Source of the DNA: Bordetella genomosp. 9
Lineage (GTDB): Bacteria; Pseudomonadota; Gammaproteobacteria; Burkholderiales; Burkholderiaceae_B
Length of the DNA: 64,000 bases
Direction of reading: 5' to 3'
NCBI RefSeq assembly: GCF_002119725.1
Contig: NZ_CP021109.1
Coordinates: 2,046,001 to 2,110,000, forward strand
A program made the translations under genes and the position numbers. Below the pieces are notes generated by a model. That model saw only the letters and a list, made by a program, of their open reading frames with translations. It was not told the origin of the DNA and made no database searches. This document shows, in pieces, positions 46,783-56,864 of the stretch (positions within the stretch are counted from its first letter, which is position 1; every line of letters starts with the position of its first letter).

Positions 46783-47597
46783 GTCCGGAGCCCACGCCCT
46801 GGGCCGCGCCCGCCGGGACGCGGGGCAGCGCACCGTATCGAACGGGGAGCCTCGCGCCGGCGTTCACGCCCGCCAACAGCAATACCCGCGTCTCGCCGCC
46901 CGGCCTGCCGCGCGTGGCGCCGCCGCCGCCGGCGCCCGACAGCTCGGCCAATCTCGGGCTGAATTCCGAGCGCCTGCGCCGCGCGATGGTGCAGCGGCTG
47001 CGCGCCCAGGGCATTACCGACGAACGGGTGCTTGCGGCCATGGAAGCGGTGCCGCGCCACATCTTCGTGGACCAGGCCCTGGCGAGCCGCGCCTACGAAG
47101 ATGCCGCCTTGCCGATCGGACATTCGCAAACCATTTCGCAGCCATGGGTGGTGGCGCGCATGATCGCCGCCGTCTGCGAAGACCGTGAGCCCACGCGGGT
47201 CATGGAGGTGGGCGCCGGATGCGGTTATCAGGCCGCCGTGCTGGCCCAGTTCGTTCGCGACGTCCATGCCATCGAACGCATACGCGGCCTGTACGAACTG
47301 GCCCGCGGGCACCTGCGCCAGCTGCGTCTCACCACGCGTGTGCGCCTGACCCATGGCGACGGCATGCTGGGCCTGCCGAACACCGCGCCGTTCGATGCTA
47401 TTGTTGTGGCCGCCGCCGGCCTGACGATTCCGCAAGCCTTGCTGTCGCAACTGGCGCCCGGCGGCCGCCTGATCGCGCCCGAGGGCGGTTCGAACCAGCG
47501 CCTGGTGCTGATCGAACGCACCGGCGCGTCAAGCTGGAAACGGGTGGAACTCGAAGCCGTTCGTTTTGTCCCGCTAAGGGCCGGCATACAATCTTGA
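46767..47597 (+). CDS. pcm: Protein-L-isoaspartate O-methyltransferase (Pcm)
   Basis: Methylates isoaspartyl residues to start their repair. 276 residues from ATG 46767, which has GGAG five bases upstream; ATG 46752 in the same frame would add five residues. The first ~65 residues are a Pro/Ala-rich extension absent in E. coli Pcm; the core starts at [20 protein letters not shown] motif [17 protein letters not shown] and the family motif SQPWVVARM are present. Overlap with surE implies one mRNA. Confidence 0.94.
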   Translation: MRKRVGPEPTPWAAPAGTRGSAPYRTGSLAPAFTPANSNTRVSPPGLPRVAPPPPAPDSSANLGLNSERLRRAMVQRLRAQGITDERVLAAMEAVPRHIFVDQALASRAYEDAALPIGHSQTISQPWVVARMIAAVCEDREPTRVMEVGAGCGYQAAVLAQFVRDVHAIERIRGLYELARGHLRQLRLTTRVRLTHGDGMLGLPNTAPFDAIVVAAAGLTIPQALLSQLAPGGRLIAPEGGSNQRLVLIERTGASSWKRVELEAVRFVPLRAGIQS

Positions 47598-47614
47598 GCA
47601 ACCAGGAGAATCAC

Positions 47615-48514
47615 ATGCTCGACGGGCAGTTGTCGCTGACCGGAACCGTATCCCCTGGCGCGCACGCCGCGCGCTCGGCCCACCTGCTGATTGGCGTGGG
47701 TCTTATCTGTCTCTTCCTGGCTGGCTGCGCGTCGCGCACGACGCGTGCGCCGGTGGTCGACATGACGGCCACGCCGGCGCCCGCGCCGGCTGCAGCGGGT
47801 GGAACCTATGTGGTCAAGCCCGGCGATACCTTGTACGGCATCGCCCGCGCCAACGGCGTCGACGTGGAAAGCCTGAAACGCTGGAACAACATCGTCGACT
47901 CCAACCATCTGGCCGTGGGCCAGGTGTTGAAGCTGTCGGCGCCTTCCGGAGCGGCGTCGGCATCGGCGGGCGGCTCGAAGACGGCGCCTGCCACCCCGGT
48001 GCGGCCACCCGAACAGAAAACCGAACCCACGCCCTTGCCGCCGCCGCCTGGCGAAGAGCCTGCCTCGCCGGCCGCGGCCGCCAACAATCCGGCGCCGACC
48101 CCGCCGGCGCCGGCCGATACGCCGAAGCCCGCGCGCGCGGCCGACGCCGGCAGCGTCAACTGGGGCTGGCCCGCGCAAGGCCAGGTGATAACAACCTTCA
48201 GCACCTCCACCAAGGGTATCGATATCGCGGGCAATCCCGGCGATCCGGTGGTCGCGGCCGCCGACGGCAAGGTGATGTACAGCGGCAATGGCGTACGCGG
48301 CCTGGGCAACCTGATCATCATCAACCACACAAGCGGCTTCATCACGGCCTACGCGCACAATCGCACGCTGCTGGTGAAGACCGGACAGGAAGTGAAGAAG
48401 GGCGCGAAGATCGCGGAGGTCGGCCAGACCGATACGACATCGCCGCGCCTGCACTTCGAAATCCGGCGCCAGGGCACGCCGGTGGACCCGCTGACCTATC
48501 TGCCGGCGCGCTGA
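47615..48514 (+). CDS. nlpD: NlpD-like LysM/M23 lipoprotein (amidase activator type)
   Basis: Envelope lipoprotein that in E. coli activates the amidase AmiC during cell separation. 299 residues: signal peptide ending in LAGC with Cys38, LysM domain YVVKPGDTLYGIARANGVDV to about residue 110, a Pro/Ala-rich linker, then an M23/LytM domain from about 180. The LytM site is degenerate: TKGIDIAG lacks the first His of HxxxD, while LHFEI keeps part of the second motif, as expected for a non-enzymatic activator. ATG 47615 has AGGAG upstream. The usual next gene rpoS is not present. Confidence 0.9.
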   Translation: MLDGQLSLTGTVSPGAHAARSAHLLIGVGLICLFLAGCASRTTRAPVVDMTATPAPAPAAAGGTYVVKPGDTLYGIARANGVDVESLKRWNNIVDSNHLAVGQVLKLSAPSGAASASAGGSKTAPATPVRPPEQKTEPTPLPPPPGEEPASPAAAANNPAPTPPAPADTPKPARAADAGSVNWGWPAQGQVITTFSTSTKGIDIAGNPGDPVVAAADGKVMYSGNGVRGLGNLIIINHTSGFITAYAHNRTLLVKTGQEVKKGAKIAEVGQTDTTSPRLHFEIRRQGTPVDPLTYLPAR

Positions 48515-48515
48515 C

Positions 48516-49295
48516 ATGACGCCTACCCTGGTCTTCGACCTGGAGACCCTGCCCGACGTGGCCGGCCTGCGCCGTCTGAACGGGTGGGGGCCTGAAGTGC
48601 CCGATGCCGAGGTGGCCGAACGCGCCTTCGCCCAGCGTCGCGAGGCCACGGGCAGCGATTTCCTGCCCCTGCATCTGCATCGGGTCGCGGTGATCGGCTG
48701 CGTCTTCCGGGACGACCAGGGTTTCCGGGTGAAGACCCTGGGCAATCCGGACGACCCGGAGCCGGTCCTGCTGGCCGGCTTTTTCAAAACGATCGAGCGC
48801 TATACCCCGCGGCTGGTCAGCTGGAACGGTTCGGGGTTCGATCTGCCGGTGCTGCACTATCGCAGTCTGATCCATGCCGTGCCCGCGCCACGCTATTGGG
48901 ACATGGGCGAGGACGACCGCGAATTCAAGTTCAACAATTACATCGGCCGCTATCACACCCGGCACATCGATCTGATGGACGTGCTGGCGAAGTACAACGG
49001 CCGCGCCAATGCGCCGCTGGACCAGCTCGCCAAGCTTTGCGGATTTCCCGGCAAGCTCGGCATGGATGGCGGCAAGGTCTGGGAAGCCTGGACCCAGGGC
49101 AAGGCCGACGAGGTTCGCGCGTATTGCGAGACCGACGTGGTCAACACCTGGCTGGTGTATTGCCGCTGGCGCTTCCTGCGCGGCGAGCTGGATGCGGCTT
49201 CCTACCAGGCGGAGATCGACCTGGTGCGCAATACGCTCGCGGTCAGTCCCGCGCCGCATTGGAAGGAATATCTGGAAGCCTGGGACAAAGGCTGA
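48516..49295 (+). CDS. DEDDy-type 3'-5' exonuclease (predicted PolB-like exonuclease)
   Basis: 259-residue protein of the predicted polysaccharide/PolB-related 3'-5' exonuclease family. Exo motifs: VFDLETLPD (Asp8, Glu10), SWNGSGFDLPVL, and YCETDVVNTWLVY (Tyr and Asp of ExoIII epsilon). It starts one base after the nlpD stop and is the last gene of the surE run. The biological substrate is not known; DNA or RNA ends are likely. Confidence 0.88.
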   Translation: MTPTLVFDLETLPDVAGLRRLNGWGPEVPDAEVAERAFAQRREATGSDFLPLHLHRVAVIGCVFRDDQGFRVKTLGNPDDPEPVLLAGFFKTIERYTPRLVSWNGSGFDLPVLHYRSLIHAVPAPRYWDMGEDDREFKFNNYIGRYHTRHIDLMDVLAKYNGRANAPLDQLAKLCGFPGKLGMDGGKVWEAWTQGKADEVRAYCETDVVNTWLVYCRWRFLRGELDAASYQAEIDLVRNTLAVSPAPHWKEYLEAWDKG

Positions 49296-49415
49296 ATGTC
49301 GGCAAAGGGCAGCCGGCCGCGCAATCGACTGAAATATTCCGCCCCGCGCACGAAACCAACGCGTAATCGGCCCGCCCCCACAATGGTCTCGCACTCACTC
49401 CACAGGAGACCTTTC

Positions 49416-50030
49416 ATGACCCGATTCGCCATTCGTCCCATCGTTGCCAGCCTGGCCGTTACCCTTGCCGCCGGCGCGTTTGCCGGGACCGCCACGGCCG
49501 CGCCTGACGCTTCGCCTTCGGCCGCCGCGCAATCCGCCGCGGGTCCGGAGGGCCGCGGGCCGGCCGGCCACCGCTTCCACCACATGGCGGCCATGCGCGA
49601 CGCGCTCTGGCTGCCCGGCGTGGGTCCCATCGGCAAGCAGGAAGTGGCCAAGCTGAAGCTGGACGCCAAGCAGCAGGCCTTGTTCGATGCCGCCCGCCAG
49701 GCGCAGCAGGACTTGCGTAAATCCCTGCGCGAACGCGGCATGGCCCGTCACAAGGCGCTGGACGCCCAGCTGCAGGCAGGCAAGCTCGATCCGCACGCGC
49801 TGGTCCAGGACGAAACACAAGGCCGGCAACAGGCCCAAGCCCAGGCCGAGCAGGTGCGCCAGAAATGGCTCGCGCTCTGGGATAGCCTGAACGACGGCCA
49901 GCGTCAGCAGATCACACAGTTCGTCAAGGAGCGCCAGGCGCGTATGGAGGCCCGCCGCAAGCAGGAGCGCGAAGGGCGCGACGGTGCCGGCCATCGCGAG
50001 CAGCCGGCCGCGCCGCCTTCCGCAAGCTGA
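49416..50030 (+). CDS. Spy/CpxP-like periplasmic protein
   Basis: 204 residues with a clear signal peptide (MTRFAIRPIVASLAVTLAAG, cleavage near ATA-AP), then a highly charged, almost all-helical, Gln/Ala/Arg-rich body with LTPEQ-like elements: LDAKQQALFDAARQAQQDL and LNDGQRQQITQFVKERQARM. This resembles LTXXQ-motif proteins such as Spy and CpxP, periplasmic chaperones induced by envelope stress, but identity is low and I call it by architecture only. ATG 49416 has AGGAG upstream. It is followed by two terminators, so it ends its transcript. Confidence 0.7.
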   Translation: MTRFAIRPIVASLAVTLAAGAFAGTATAAPDASPSAAAQSAAGPEGRGPAGHRFHHMAAMRDALWLPGVGPIGKQEVAKLKLDAKQQALFDAARQAQQDLRKSLRERGMARHKALDAQLQAGKLDPHALVQDETQGRQQAQAQAEQVRQKWLALWDSLNDGQRQQITQFVKERQARMEARRKQEREGRDGAGHREQPAAPPSAS

Positions 50031-50037
50031 TGCCGCC

Positions 50038-50063
50038 CGCCCCGCCTGGGCGGGGCGCCTTTT
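50038..50063 (+). terminator. Terminator 1 after the Spy-like gene
   Basis: CGCCCCGCC-tg-GGCGGGGCG is a perfect 9-bp stem followed by ccTTTT, eight bases after the stop codon. Confidence 0.7.
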
Positions 50064-50080
50064 GCGTCTTCTTTCCTGTG

Positions 50081-50103
50081 CCCCGCCGCGTGCGGGGTTT
50101 TTT
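50081..50103 (+). terminator. Terminator 2 after the Spy-like gene
   Basis: CCCCGC-cgcgt-GCGGGG followed directly by TTTTTT, a textbook intrinsic terminator lying 24 nt beyond the first one. Confidence 0.8.
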
Positions 50104-50437
50104 CATGGCCGATCCCTTTTATGGGGCATTGCGGCCCGGCTTGCACGATGATGGTGCGCGCGTTGGCGCATGGATGGGGCTCCACGGTCGCGCGCGCCGT
50201 GCGGGCGCATCGGCAGCGCCCGTTTTGCGGGCGACGCGGCCGGCGCGGACGGCGGCATTCCGTCACGCGCCAAACATGGCACGGATTTCGCTTTATCGGG
50301 GATGAAGCCGGGAGGGATGCCATCGTTCGATGGAGGCGAAGGCCGGGCTTCGAAGCTGTAGGTCTTTCTGCTGCGCCATGGCGGGCCGCGTCGCCCGGCA
50401 TGCCACATCGATGCCCCATTGAACCAGGACCTTGAAC
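50104..50437. other. Long upstream region of the porin gene
   Basis: 334 nt without a credible gene. It contains GCCATC-gttc-GATGG (about 50318-50333) and other small stems, and just before the porin gene AGGACCTTGAAC. It could be a regulated leader, but I recognise no riboswitch family and no clear promoter boxes. Confidence 0.45.
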
Positions 50438-51190
50438 ATGAAGAAGACGTTGCGCGCAGTCCCCTTCGTTGCCGTCGCGTGTTTCGCAGCGGCGGCTCAT
50501 GGCGAACCCACCGACCTGGGCGCCGGTTTCTCGTTGAGCGGCAATGCCGCGATCACCAACGACTATCGCTTCCGCGGCTACTCGCAAACCGACTTCAGGC
50601 CCGCGGCGCAATTGGGCCTGGACCTGACGCATGCCTCCGGCTTTTATCTGGGCAACTGGAACTCCAACGTCTCGAGTACGCTTTATACGGACGGCAACCT
50701 GGAAATGGATTTCTACGGCGGCTGGCGCGGCGAGGTGTACAAGGGACTGGGCGTCGATGTCGGCGCCTTGCATTACTACTATCCGGGCTCCTCGTCGCCC
50801 AAGGGCGGCAACTACAACAACACCGACATCTACCTTGGCCTGTCCTACGCAAACTATGCGTTGAAGTACTCGTACACGCCGGGCGACTTCTTCAGCACGC
50901 CCAATTCCAAGGGCACGTGGTACCTGGATGCCTCCGCCACCTTCGACCTGGGCGATGGCTGGGGCGTCGTGGGCCACGTCGGATACCAGAAGCTGAAAAA
51001 CCAGGTCGATACGGACGGGGACGATCTGGGCCACTACGTGGACTACAAGCTGGGCGTCACCAAGGACATCAAGGGCTGGGTCTTCGGACTTGCCGCCGTC
51101 GGCGCGTCCAAGGACAACTGGTACAACACCAAGTACGACCATCCGGCCGGCCGGCTGGGCCTGATCGCCTCGATCTCGCGCACGTTCTGA
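50438..51190 (+). CDS. TorF-family putative outer membrane porin
   Basis: 250 residues with signal peptide MKKTLRAVPFVAVACFAAAA, cleaved near HGE. The mature part has alternating amphipathic strands rich in Gly, Tyr, Asp and Asn and ends in SISRTF, the C-terminal Phe of an outer membrane beta-barrel. ITNDYRFRGYSQTDFRPA near the N-terminus is the hallmark of the TorF/TIGR02001 family. ATG 50438 is used rather than the in-frame TTG 50432. Followed by a strong terminator. Transported substrate not known. Confidence 0.88.
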   Translation: MKKTLRAVPFVAVACFAAAAHGEPTDLGAGFSLSGNAAITNDYRFRGYSQTDFRPAAQLGLDLTHASGFYLGNWNSNVSSTLYTDGNLEMDFYGGWRGEVYKGLGVDVGALHYYYPGSSSPKGGNYNNTDIYLGLSYANYALKYSYTPGDFFSTPNSKGTWYLDASATFDLGDGWGVVGHVGYQKLKNQVDTDGDDLGHYVDYKLGVTKDIKGWVFGLAAVGASKDNWYNTKYDHPAGRLGLIASISRTF

Positions 51191-51239
51191 CGTCCGCAAC
51201 CGAATACCAAAAGCGGCTTGTCCGCGCTCCCAGGGGGAA

Positions 51240-51269
51240 CCGTCCGCCACGAGGCGGACGGTTTTTTTT
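51240..51269 (+). terminator. Terminator of the porin gene
   Basis: CCGTCCGCC-acga-GGCGGACGG followed by eight T residues; a textbook intrinsic terminator 49 nt after the stop. Confidence 0.9.
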
Positions 51270-51385
51270 CGTCCAGCGCGTCCGTGGGCGGGTCCCGGGG
51301 CGCCGGGCCGTCCAGGCGAACAGGGCGGCGCGGCGGCGGCGCGCCGGAACTTCTACAATGGCGGGTTCTTCTGATGAGACTGCCG

Positions 51386-52804
51386 ATGGCTGAAGTTCTG
51401 AATATCGAATCCCTGGACCTGGAAGCCAGGGGCATCGCCCGCCGGGAGGGCAAGGTGGTGTTCGTCGAGGGCGCGCTGCCCGGCGAACGGGTGGCTGCCG
51501 ACACGGTGCGCCGCAAGCCTTCGTACGAAATCGCGCGTACCGTGCAGGTGCTGCGCCCCTCGTCGCAACGCGTCGCGCCGCGCTGCCCGCACTTCGGCGT
51601 CTGCGGCGGCTGCGCCATGCAGCACCTGGAGCCCTCTGCCCAGGTGGCGATCAAGCAGCGGTCGCTGGAAGACACCTTCTGGCACGTCGGCAAGCTGCGG
51701 CCCGGGCGCATCCTGCCGCCGTTGCACGGGCCGACCTGGGGCTACCGCTTCCGGGCCCGGCTGTCGGTGCGCGTCGTGCCCAAGAAGGGCGGCGTGCTGG
51801 TGGGCTTTCACGAGCGCAAGAGCAGTTATGTGGCGGACATGCGCGAATGCCATGTGCTGCCGCCGCACGTGGCGCGTCTGCTGTTGCCGCTGCGCGCCAT
51901 GATCGCGTCGATGTCCGCCCCCGACCGCCTGCCGCAGATCGAGGTGGCCGTGGGCGATGCCGCCACCGTGCTGGTGCTGCGCCATCTGCTGCCGCTTACC
52001 CAGGAAGACATCGGTATCCTGCGCGCCTTCGCGGCCGGGCACGGCGTCCAGTGGTGGCTGCAGCCCAAGGGGCCGGACACCTGTCATCCGCTGGAACGCG
52101 AGCATGCCGACGCGCTGGCCTACACCCTGCCGGAGTTCGGTCTGCGCATGCCGTTCCGTCCGACCGACTTCACGCAGGTAAACCACGCGATCAACCGGAC
52201 GCTGGTGTCGCGCGCGCTGACGCTGCTGGACGCCCAGCCGGATGAGCGCGTGGCCGATCTTTTCTGCGGCCTGGGCAACTTCACGCTGCCCCTGGCTACG
52301 CGTGCGCGCGAAGTCGTGGGCGTGGAAGGCAGCAAAGCCCTGACCGACCGCGCGCACGAGGCGGCCACGCGCAATGGTCTTGGGGCGCGCACGTCGTTTG
52401 CCACGTTGAACCTGTTCGAGGTGGATGTGTCCTGGCTGCGCGGCCTGGGCCATTTCGACCGGATGCTCATCGATCCCCCGCGCGAGGGGGCCCAGGCCGT
52501 GGCGCAGGCGCTGGCACAGCTGTCCGCGCAGGAGCGCCCGCGGCGCATCGTGTACGTGTCGTGCAATCCGGCCACCCTGGCCCGCGACGCGGCCATCATG
52601 GTGCACGAAGGCGGCTATGCGCTTTTGAGCGCCGGCGTCATCAACATGTTCCCGCACACGGGACACGTGGAATCGATTGCCGTATTCGAATCGCAGGACG
52701 CGGCTGCCATCGAAGCCGCGCAGCGCCAGGCCGCGGCGAAGCGGGCAGAGGGCATCGAAGCCGGAGAAGCGCTGGGAGCCGGCAAGGCTGAGCAAGCGGC
52801 CTGA
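51386..52804 (+). CDS. rlmD: 23S rRNA (uracil(1939)-C(5))-methyltransferase RlmD
   Basis: Iron-sulfur SAM methyltransferase that makes m5U1939. 472 residues. N-terminal TRAM-like domain (1-55), [4Fe-4S] cysteines Cys67, Cys73, Cys76 in [10 protein letters not shown] plus the later MRECH, SAM site [12 protein letters not shown], and DPPREG and [12 protein letters not shown] with the catalytic Cys. The C-terminal ~40 residues are an Ala/Glu tail. ATG 51386 gives the TRAM start [14 protein letters not shown] 51374 is four codons earlier, and neither has a strong ribosome binding site. Confidence 0.94.
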   Translation: MAEVLNIESLDLEARGIARREGKVVFVEGALPGERVAADTVRRKPSYEIARTVQVLRPSSQRVAPRCPHFGVCGGCAMQHLEPSAQVAIKQRSLEDTFWHVGKLRPGRILPPLHGPTWGYRFRARLSVRVVPKKGGVLVGFHERKSSYVADMRECHVLPPHVARLLLPLRAMIASMSAPDRLPQIEVAVGDAATVLVLRHLLPLTQEDIGILRAFAAGHGVQWWLQPKGPDTCHPLEREHADALAYTLPEFGLRMPFRPTDFTQVNHAINRTLVSRALTLLDAQPDERVADLFCGLGNFTLPLATRAREVVGVEGSKALTDRAHEAATRNGLGARTSFATLNLFEVDVSWLRGLGHFDRMLIDPPREGAQAVAQALAQLSAQERPRRIVYVSCNPATLARDAAIMVHEGGYALLSAGVINMFPHTGHVESIAVFESQDAAAIEAAQRQAAAKRAEGIEAGEALGAGKAEQAA

Positions 52805-52893
52805 GGGCTGTGCCGTGGGCCGGGCCGTGGGCCGTGCGGTGAAGGGGCGGGAGCCGGCAGGCTCCCGGGCCCGGGGCGCTCAGGCCCGGGCGG

Positions 52894-54312
52894 TCATGCG
52901 GCGGTCTGGGCCAGCACGCGTTGCGCTTCTTCGCGTACGCGCTGCGGCGCGGTGCCGCCGATGTGATTGCGTGCCGCGACGGAACCTTCCAGGGTAAGCA
53001 CCTGATGGACGTCCTCACCGATGGACGCGTGATACGCCTTCAGTTCGTCCAGCGTCAGGTCGGCCAGGTCGCAGCCGCGCTGCTCGCAATCGCGCACCGC
53101 ATGGGCCACCACTTCGTGGGCGTCGCGGAAAGGCACGCCGCGCTTGACCAGATAGTCGGCCAGATCTGTCGCCGTCGCGAAGCCCTGCAGGGCGGCGGCG
53201 CGCATGTTGTCGGCCTTGACCTTGATGCCGCCGATCATGTCGGCAAAGATGGTCAGCGTGTCGCGCAGCGTATCGGCGGTGTCGAACAGGCCTTCCTTGT
53301 CTTCCTGGTTGTCCTTGTTGTAGGCCAGCGGCTGGCCTTTCATCAGGGTGAGCAGCGCCACCAGGTGGCCGTTGACGCGGCCGGTCTTGCCGCGCGCCAG
53401 CTCGGGGACGTCCGGGTTTTTCTTCTGCGGCATGATCGAACTGCCCGTGCAGAACCGGTCCGCCAGATCGATGAAGCCGACGCGCGGGCTCATCCACAGC
53501 ACCAGCTCTTCCGAGAGCCGGGAGATATGGGTCATGACCAGTGCGGCGGCGGCGCAGAACTCGATGGCGAAATCGCGGTCGGACACGGCGTCCAGCGAAT
53601 TGCGGCAAACGCCCTCGAACCCGAGCGTGGCCGCGACGCGTTCACGGTCGATCGGATAGCTGGTGCCGGCCAGGGCGGCGGCGCCCAGGGGAAGCCGGTT
53701 GACCCGGCGGCGGCAATCCTGCAGCCGCTCGGCGTCGCGCCCGAACATTTCGGCGTACGCCAGCAGGTGGTGGCCGAAGGTAACCGGCTGCGCGACCTGC
53801 AGATGCGTGAAGCCCGGCATGATGGTGTCGGCGTGTTCCGCGGCCACCGTGGCCAGGGCATGGCGCAACTGGCGCAGCAGGTCCAGCGCGATGTCGATTT
53901 CCCCCCGCAGCCACAGGCGGATGTCGGTGGCGACCTGGTCGTTGCGCGAACGGCCGGTGTGCAGCCGCTTGCCCGCGTCGCCCACCAGTTCGACCAGCCG
54001 CTTTTCGATGTTCAGGTGAACGTCTTCCAGATCGAGCAGCCACTGGAAGGTGCCGGCGTCGATTTCCGACAGGATCTGCGCCATGCCGCGTTCGATGTCG
54101 GCCTTGTCCTGCGCGGAGATGATGCCTTGCGCGGCCAGCATGTCGGCATGGGCCAGCGAGCCCTGGATGTCGTGGCGGGCGAGCCGGCGATCGAAATCCA
54201 CGGACGCGGTGTAGCGTTTGACGAGATCGGAAACCGGTTCCGAGAACCGGGCGGACCAGGCTTGCGCCTTGTTGGCGAACTGGTTTTGGGCGGGGGAGGA
54301 GGGCGTCGACAT
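52894..54312 (-). CDS. argH: Argininosuccinate lyase (ArgH)
   Basis: Last step of arginine synthesis: argininosuccinate to arginine and fumarate. 472 residues. Fumarase/ASL superfamily with [15 protein letters not shown] motif ([15 protein letters not shown]), [10 protein letters not shown] and the signature [15 protein letters not shown] 54312 is the family start; the open frame upstream is not coding. Monocistronic in this window and divergent from nadE. Confidence 0.97.
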   Translation of the reverse strand: MSTPSSPAQNQFANKAQAWSARFSEPVSDLVKRYTASVDFDRRLARHDIQGSLAHADMLAAQGIISAQDKADIERGMAQILSEIDAGTFQWLLDLEDVHLNIEKRLVELVGDAGKRLHTGRSRNDQVATDIRLWLRGEIDIALDLLRQLRHALATVAAEHADTIMPGFTHLQVAQPVTFGHHLLAYAEMFGRDAERLQDCRRRVNRLPLGAAALAGTSYPIDRERVAATLGFEGVCRNSLDAVSDRDFAIEFCAAAALVMTHISRLSEELVLWMSPRVGFIDLADRFCTGSSIMPQKKNPDVPELARGKTGRVNGHLVALLTLMKGQPLAYNKDNQEDKEGLFDTADTLRDTLTIFADMIGGIKVKADNMRAAALQGFATATDLADYLVKRGVPFRDAHEVVAHAVRDCEQRGCDLADLTLDELKAYHASIGEDVHQVLTLEGSVAARNHIGGTAPQRVREEAQRVLAQTAA

Positions 54313-54362
54313 AGTCTGGGGATTATATAGAGCCGGCATTGCGCGTGGTGCGATAATCGCAC

Positions 54363-54429
54363 CGCTGGCGAGATGACCGGGCCACGCCAGCGTGCCGCGC
54401 TGGTGAGATAATCGAACCACGCCGGCGTG
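54363..54429. repeat. Two imperfect 32-bp direct repeats between argH and nadE
   Basis: 54363-54394 and 54398-54429 agree at about 26 of 32 positions. The first copy has perfect arms CGCTGGCG and CGCCAGCG, the second a weaker version. They lie 50-120 nt upstream of the argH start and 77 nt upstream of nadE. A regulatory role is possible; the argH side could be the target of an arginine repressor but no consensus is evident. Confidence 0.6.
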
Positions 54430-54505
54430 TCCGGTTCCTCGCGCGATTTTCGGCCGGCCGTCTTCCGATGCCGGTGTTTCGACCTCCCAATACGGAACGT
54501 TTCCC

Positions 54506-56182
54506 ATGAACGCACCCCGCGTCGCGATCGCACAGATCAATGCCCACGTCGGAGACCTGTGCGGCAATGCCGAACGCGTCCTGCAAGCCGCCCGCCAGGC
54601 GCACGAAATGGGCGCGGACATCCTGCTGACTCCCGAACTCGTCCTTACCGGTTATCCGCCGGAAGACCTGCTGCTGCGGCCCTCGTTCGTGAAGGAGCAG
54701 CAGGAGCAGTTGGACGAACTCCGGCGCGATCTGGCGCAGCTCAAGGGCCTGCACGTCATCGTGGGGCATGTGGACGGCGATGCGCGCGGCGCCAAAGCCT
54801 ATGCGTTCGCAGACCGCAACGGCAGGCCCGCCCTCTACAACGCGGCGTCGGTGTTGTTCGAGGGCCGGGTGCTGGGCACCTATCGCAAACGCGAACTGCC
54901 CAACTATTCGGTGTTCGACGAGCAGCGGTATTTCACATCCCAGGCTCAGCCGCTGACCTTCGACGTCAAGGGGGTACGGTTCGGCGTGGCCATCTGCGAA
55001 GACATCTGGTTCGACCGGGTGCCTCGCGCCGCGCGCGAAGCAGGCAGCCAGGCGCTGCTGGTGCCCAATGCGTCGCCCTACAACACCGGCAAGCAGGCCG
55101 AGCGGCTGGAGGTCGCGGCCGAGTGCGCGCGGCTGAGCGGCGGGCCGGTCATCTACGCGAACATGGTGGGCGGGCAGGATGAACTGGTCTTCGACGGCGC
55201 CTCGTTCGCCGTAGACGCGCAGGGCCGGCCCTGCGCCCGCCTGCCGGAATTCACGTCCTGCGTGCAGGCCGTCGATGTGGCCGCCGATGGCCGGATCGCG
55301 CCGGTCGGCGCCCAGGCCGACGTCGCCCCCACCGAAACGGAAGAGCAGGTTTGGAAAGCGTTGGTGCTGGGCGTGCGCGATTATCTGGGCAAGAACCGGT
55401 TCCCGGGCGCCATCATCGGCCTGTCCGGCGGCATCGATTCCGCCGTCGTGTTGGCCATCGCCGTGGACGCCCTGGGCGCCGAAAACGTGCGCGCCGTGAT
55501 GATGCCTTCCCGCTATACCGCCGACATCTCGCAGACGGACGCCGCCGAGATGGCGCGGCGGCTGGGCGTGCGCTACGACGTGATCGCGATCGGCCCGGTG
55601 GTGGACGCCTTCGAAGGCGCACTGGCGCCGCAGTTCGCCGGCATGGCCCCGGACGCCACGGAAGAGAATATCCAGGCGCGCGCGCGGGGCACGCTGCTCA
55701 TGGCCTTGTCCAATAAAACCGGCCACCTGGTGCTGACCACCGGCAACAAATCCGAAATGACCACCGGCTATTGCACGCTTTACGGCGACATGGCGGGCGG
55801 GTTCGCGGTGATCAAGGACGTCCCGAAGACGCTGGTCTACCGCCTTGCCCAGTGGCGCAATCGCCAGCGCGAGATCATTCCTGAGCGCATCATCACGCGC
55901 CCGCCGTCGGCCGAGCTGCGGCCAGACCAGAAAGACCAGGACAGCCTGCCGCCGTACGAGATCCTGGACGGCATCATGGAACGCTACATGGAAGCCAACG
56001 CCTCGGCCGCGGATATCGTCGCGGCCGGGTTCCCGGAAGACGCGGTGGAGCAGGTGGTGCGGCTCATCCGCATCAACGAGTACAAGCGCCGGCAGGCGCC
56101 TCCGGGGCCGCGCATCACGCCGCGCGCGTTCGGCAGGGATTGGCGCTATCCTGTCACGAACGGATTCCGGGAAACGCCCTAG
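54506..56182 (+). CDS. nadE: Glutamine-dependent NAD+ synthetase (NadE)
   Basis: Amidates nicotinic acid adenine dinucleotide to NAD+ using glutamine. 558 residues in two domains: nitrilase-like glutaminase (1 to about 265) with triad Glu in [12 protein letters not shown], Lys in [13 protein letters not shown] and Cys in [10 protein letters not shown], and the synthetase domain with P-loop [12 protein letters not shown] and [26 protein letters not shown] lies upstream of ATG 54506. Confidence 0.97.
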   Translation: MNAPRVAIAQINAHVGDLCGNAERVLQAARQAHEMGADILLTPELVLTGYPPEDLLLRPSFVKEQQEQLDELRRDLAQLKGLHVIVGHVDGDARGAKAYAFADRNGRPALYNAASVLFEGRVLGTYRKRELPNYSVFDEQRYFTSQAQPLTFDVKGVRFGVAICEDIWFDRVPRAAREAGSQALLVPNASPYNTGKQAERLEVAAECARLSGGPVIYANMVGGQDELVFDGASFAVDAQGRPCARLPEFTSCVQAVDVAADGRIAPVGAQADVAPTETEEQVWKALVLGVRDYLGKNRFPGAIIGLSGGIDSAVVLAIAVDALGAENVRAVMMPSRYTADISQTDAAEMARRLGVRYDVIAIGPVVDAFEGALAPQFAGMAPDATEENIQARARGTLLMALSNKTGHLVLTTGNKSEMTTGYCTLYGDMAGGFAVIKDVPKTLVYRLAQWRNRQREIIPERIITRPPSAELRPDQKDQDSLPPYEILDGIMERYMEANASAADIVAAGFPEDAVEQVVRLIRINEYKRRQAPPGPRITPRAFGRDWRYPVTNGFRETP

Positions 56183-56199
56183 ATTCGCAGAATCAATAG

Positions 56200-56553
<354 letters not shown>

Positions 56554-56563
56554 GGCCGCTGCC

Positions 56564-56854
56564 ATGAGCGATGTCATCCGGATCGGCGCCGAGCAGGCCG
56601 TGCGAGAGCTTGGCGGATGGAGCGTGGCCGCCGGCCGGGACGCCATCGCGAAGACGTTCCGCTTCGCGGATTTCAACGCGGCCTTCGGTTTCATGTCGCG
56701 CGTCGCGCTGATATCCGAAAAGATGAACCACCACCCCGAATGGTTCAACGTCTACAACCGTGTCGACGTCACGTTATCCACGCATGACGCAGGCGGCGTG
56801 ACGGAAAAGGACGTGCGGCTGGCCCGCTTCATGGACGACATCGCGCGCGGCTAG
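56564..56854 (+). CDS. 4a-hydroxytetrahydrobiopterin dehydratase (PhhB/PCD)
   Basis: 96-residue pterin-4a-carbinolamine dehydratase that regenerates tetrahydropterin cofactor after aromatic amino-acid hydroxylation. The core [19 protein letters not shown] has the two catalytic histidines; [17 protein letters not shown] follows. ATG 56564 is 10 nt after glnB. No phenylalanine hydroxylase gene is nearby. Confidence 0.93.
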   Translation: MSDVIRIGAEQAVRELGGWSVAAGRDAIAKTFRFADFNAAFGFMSRVALISEKMNHHPEWFNVYNRVDVTLSTHDAGGVTEKDVRLARFMDDIARG

Positions 56855-56864
56855 GCGCGATCCG

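Noticed and set aside
50104..50437. Known riboswitch before the porin gene
   Set aside because: Several small stems are present but no family core that I can recognise, so no name is given.
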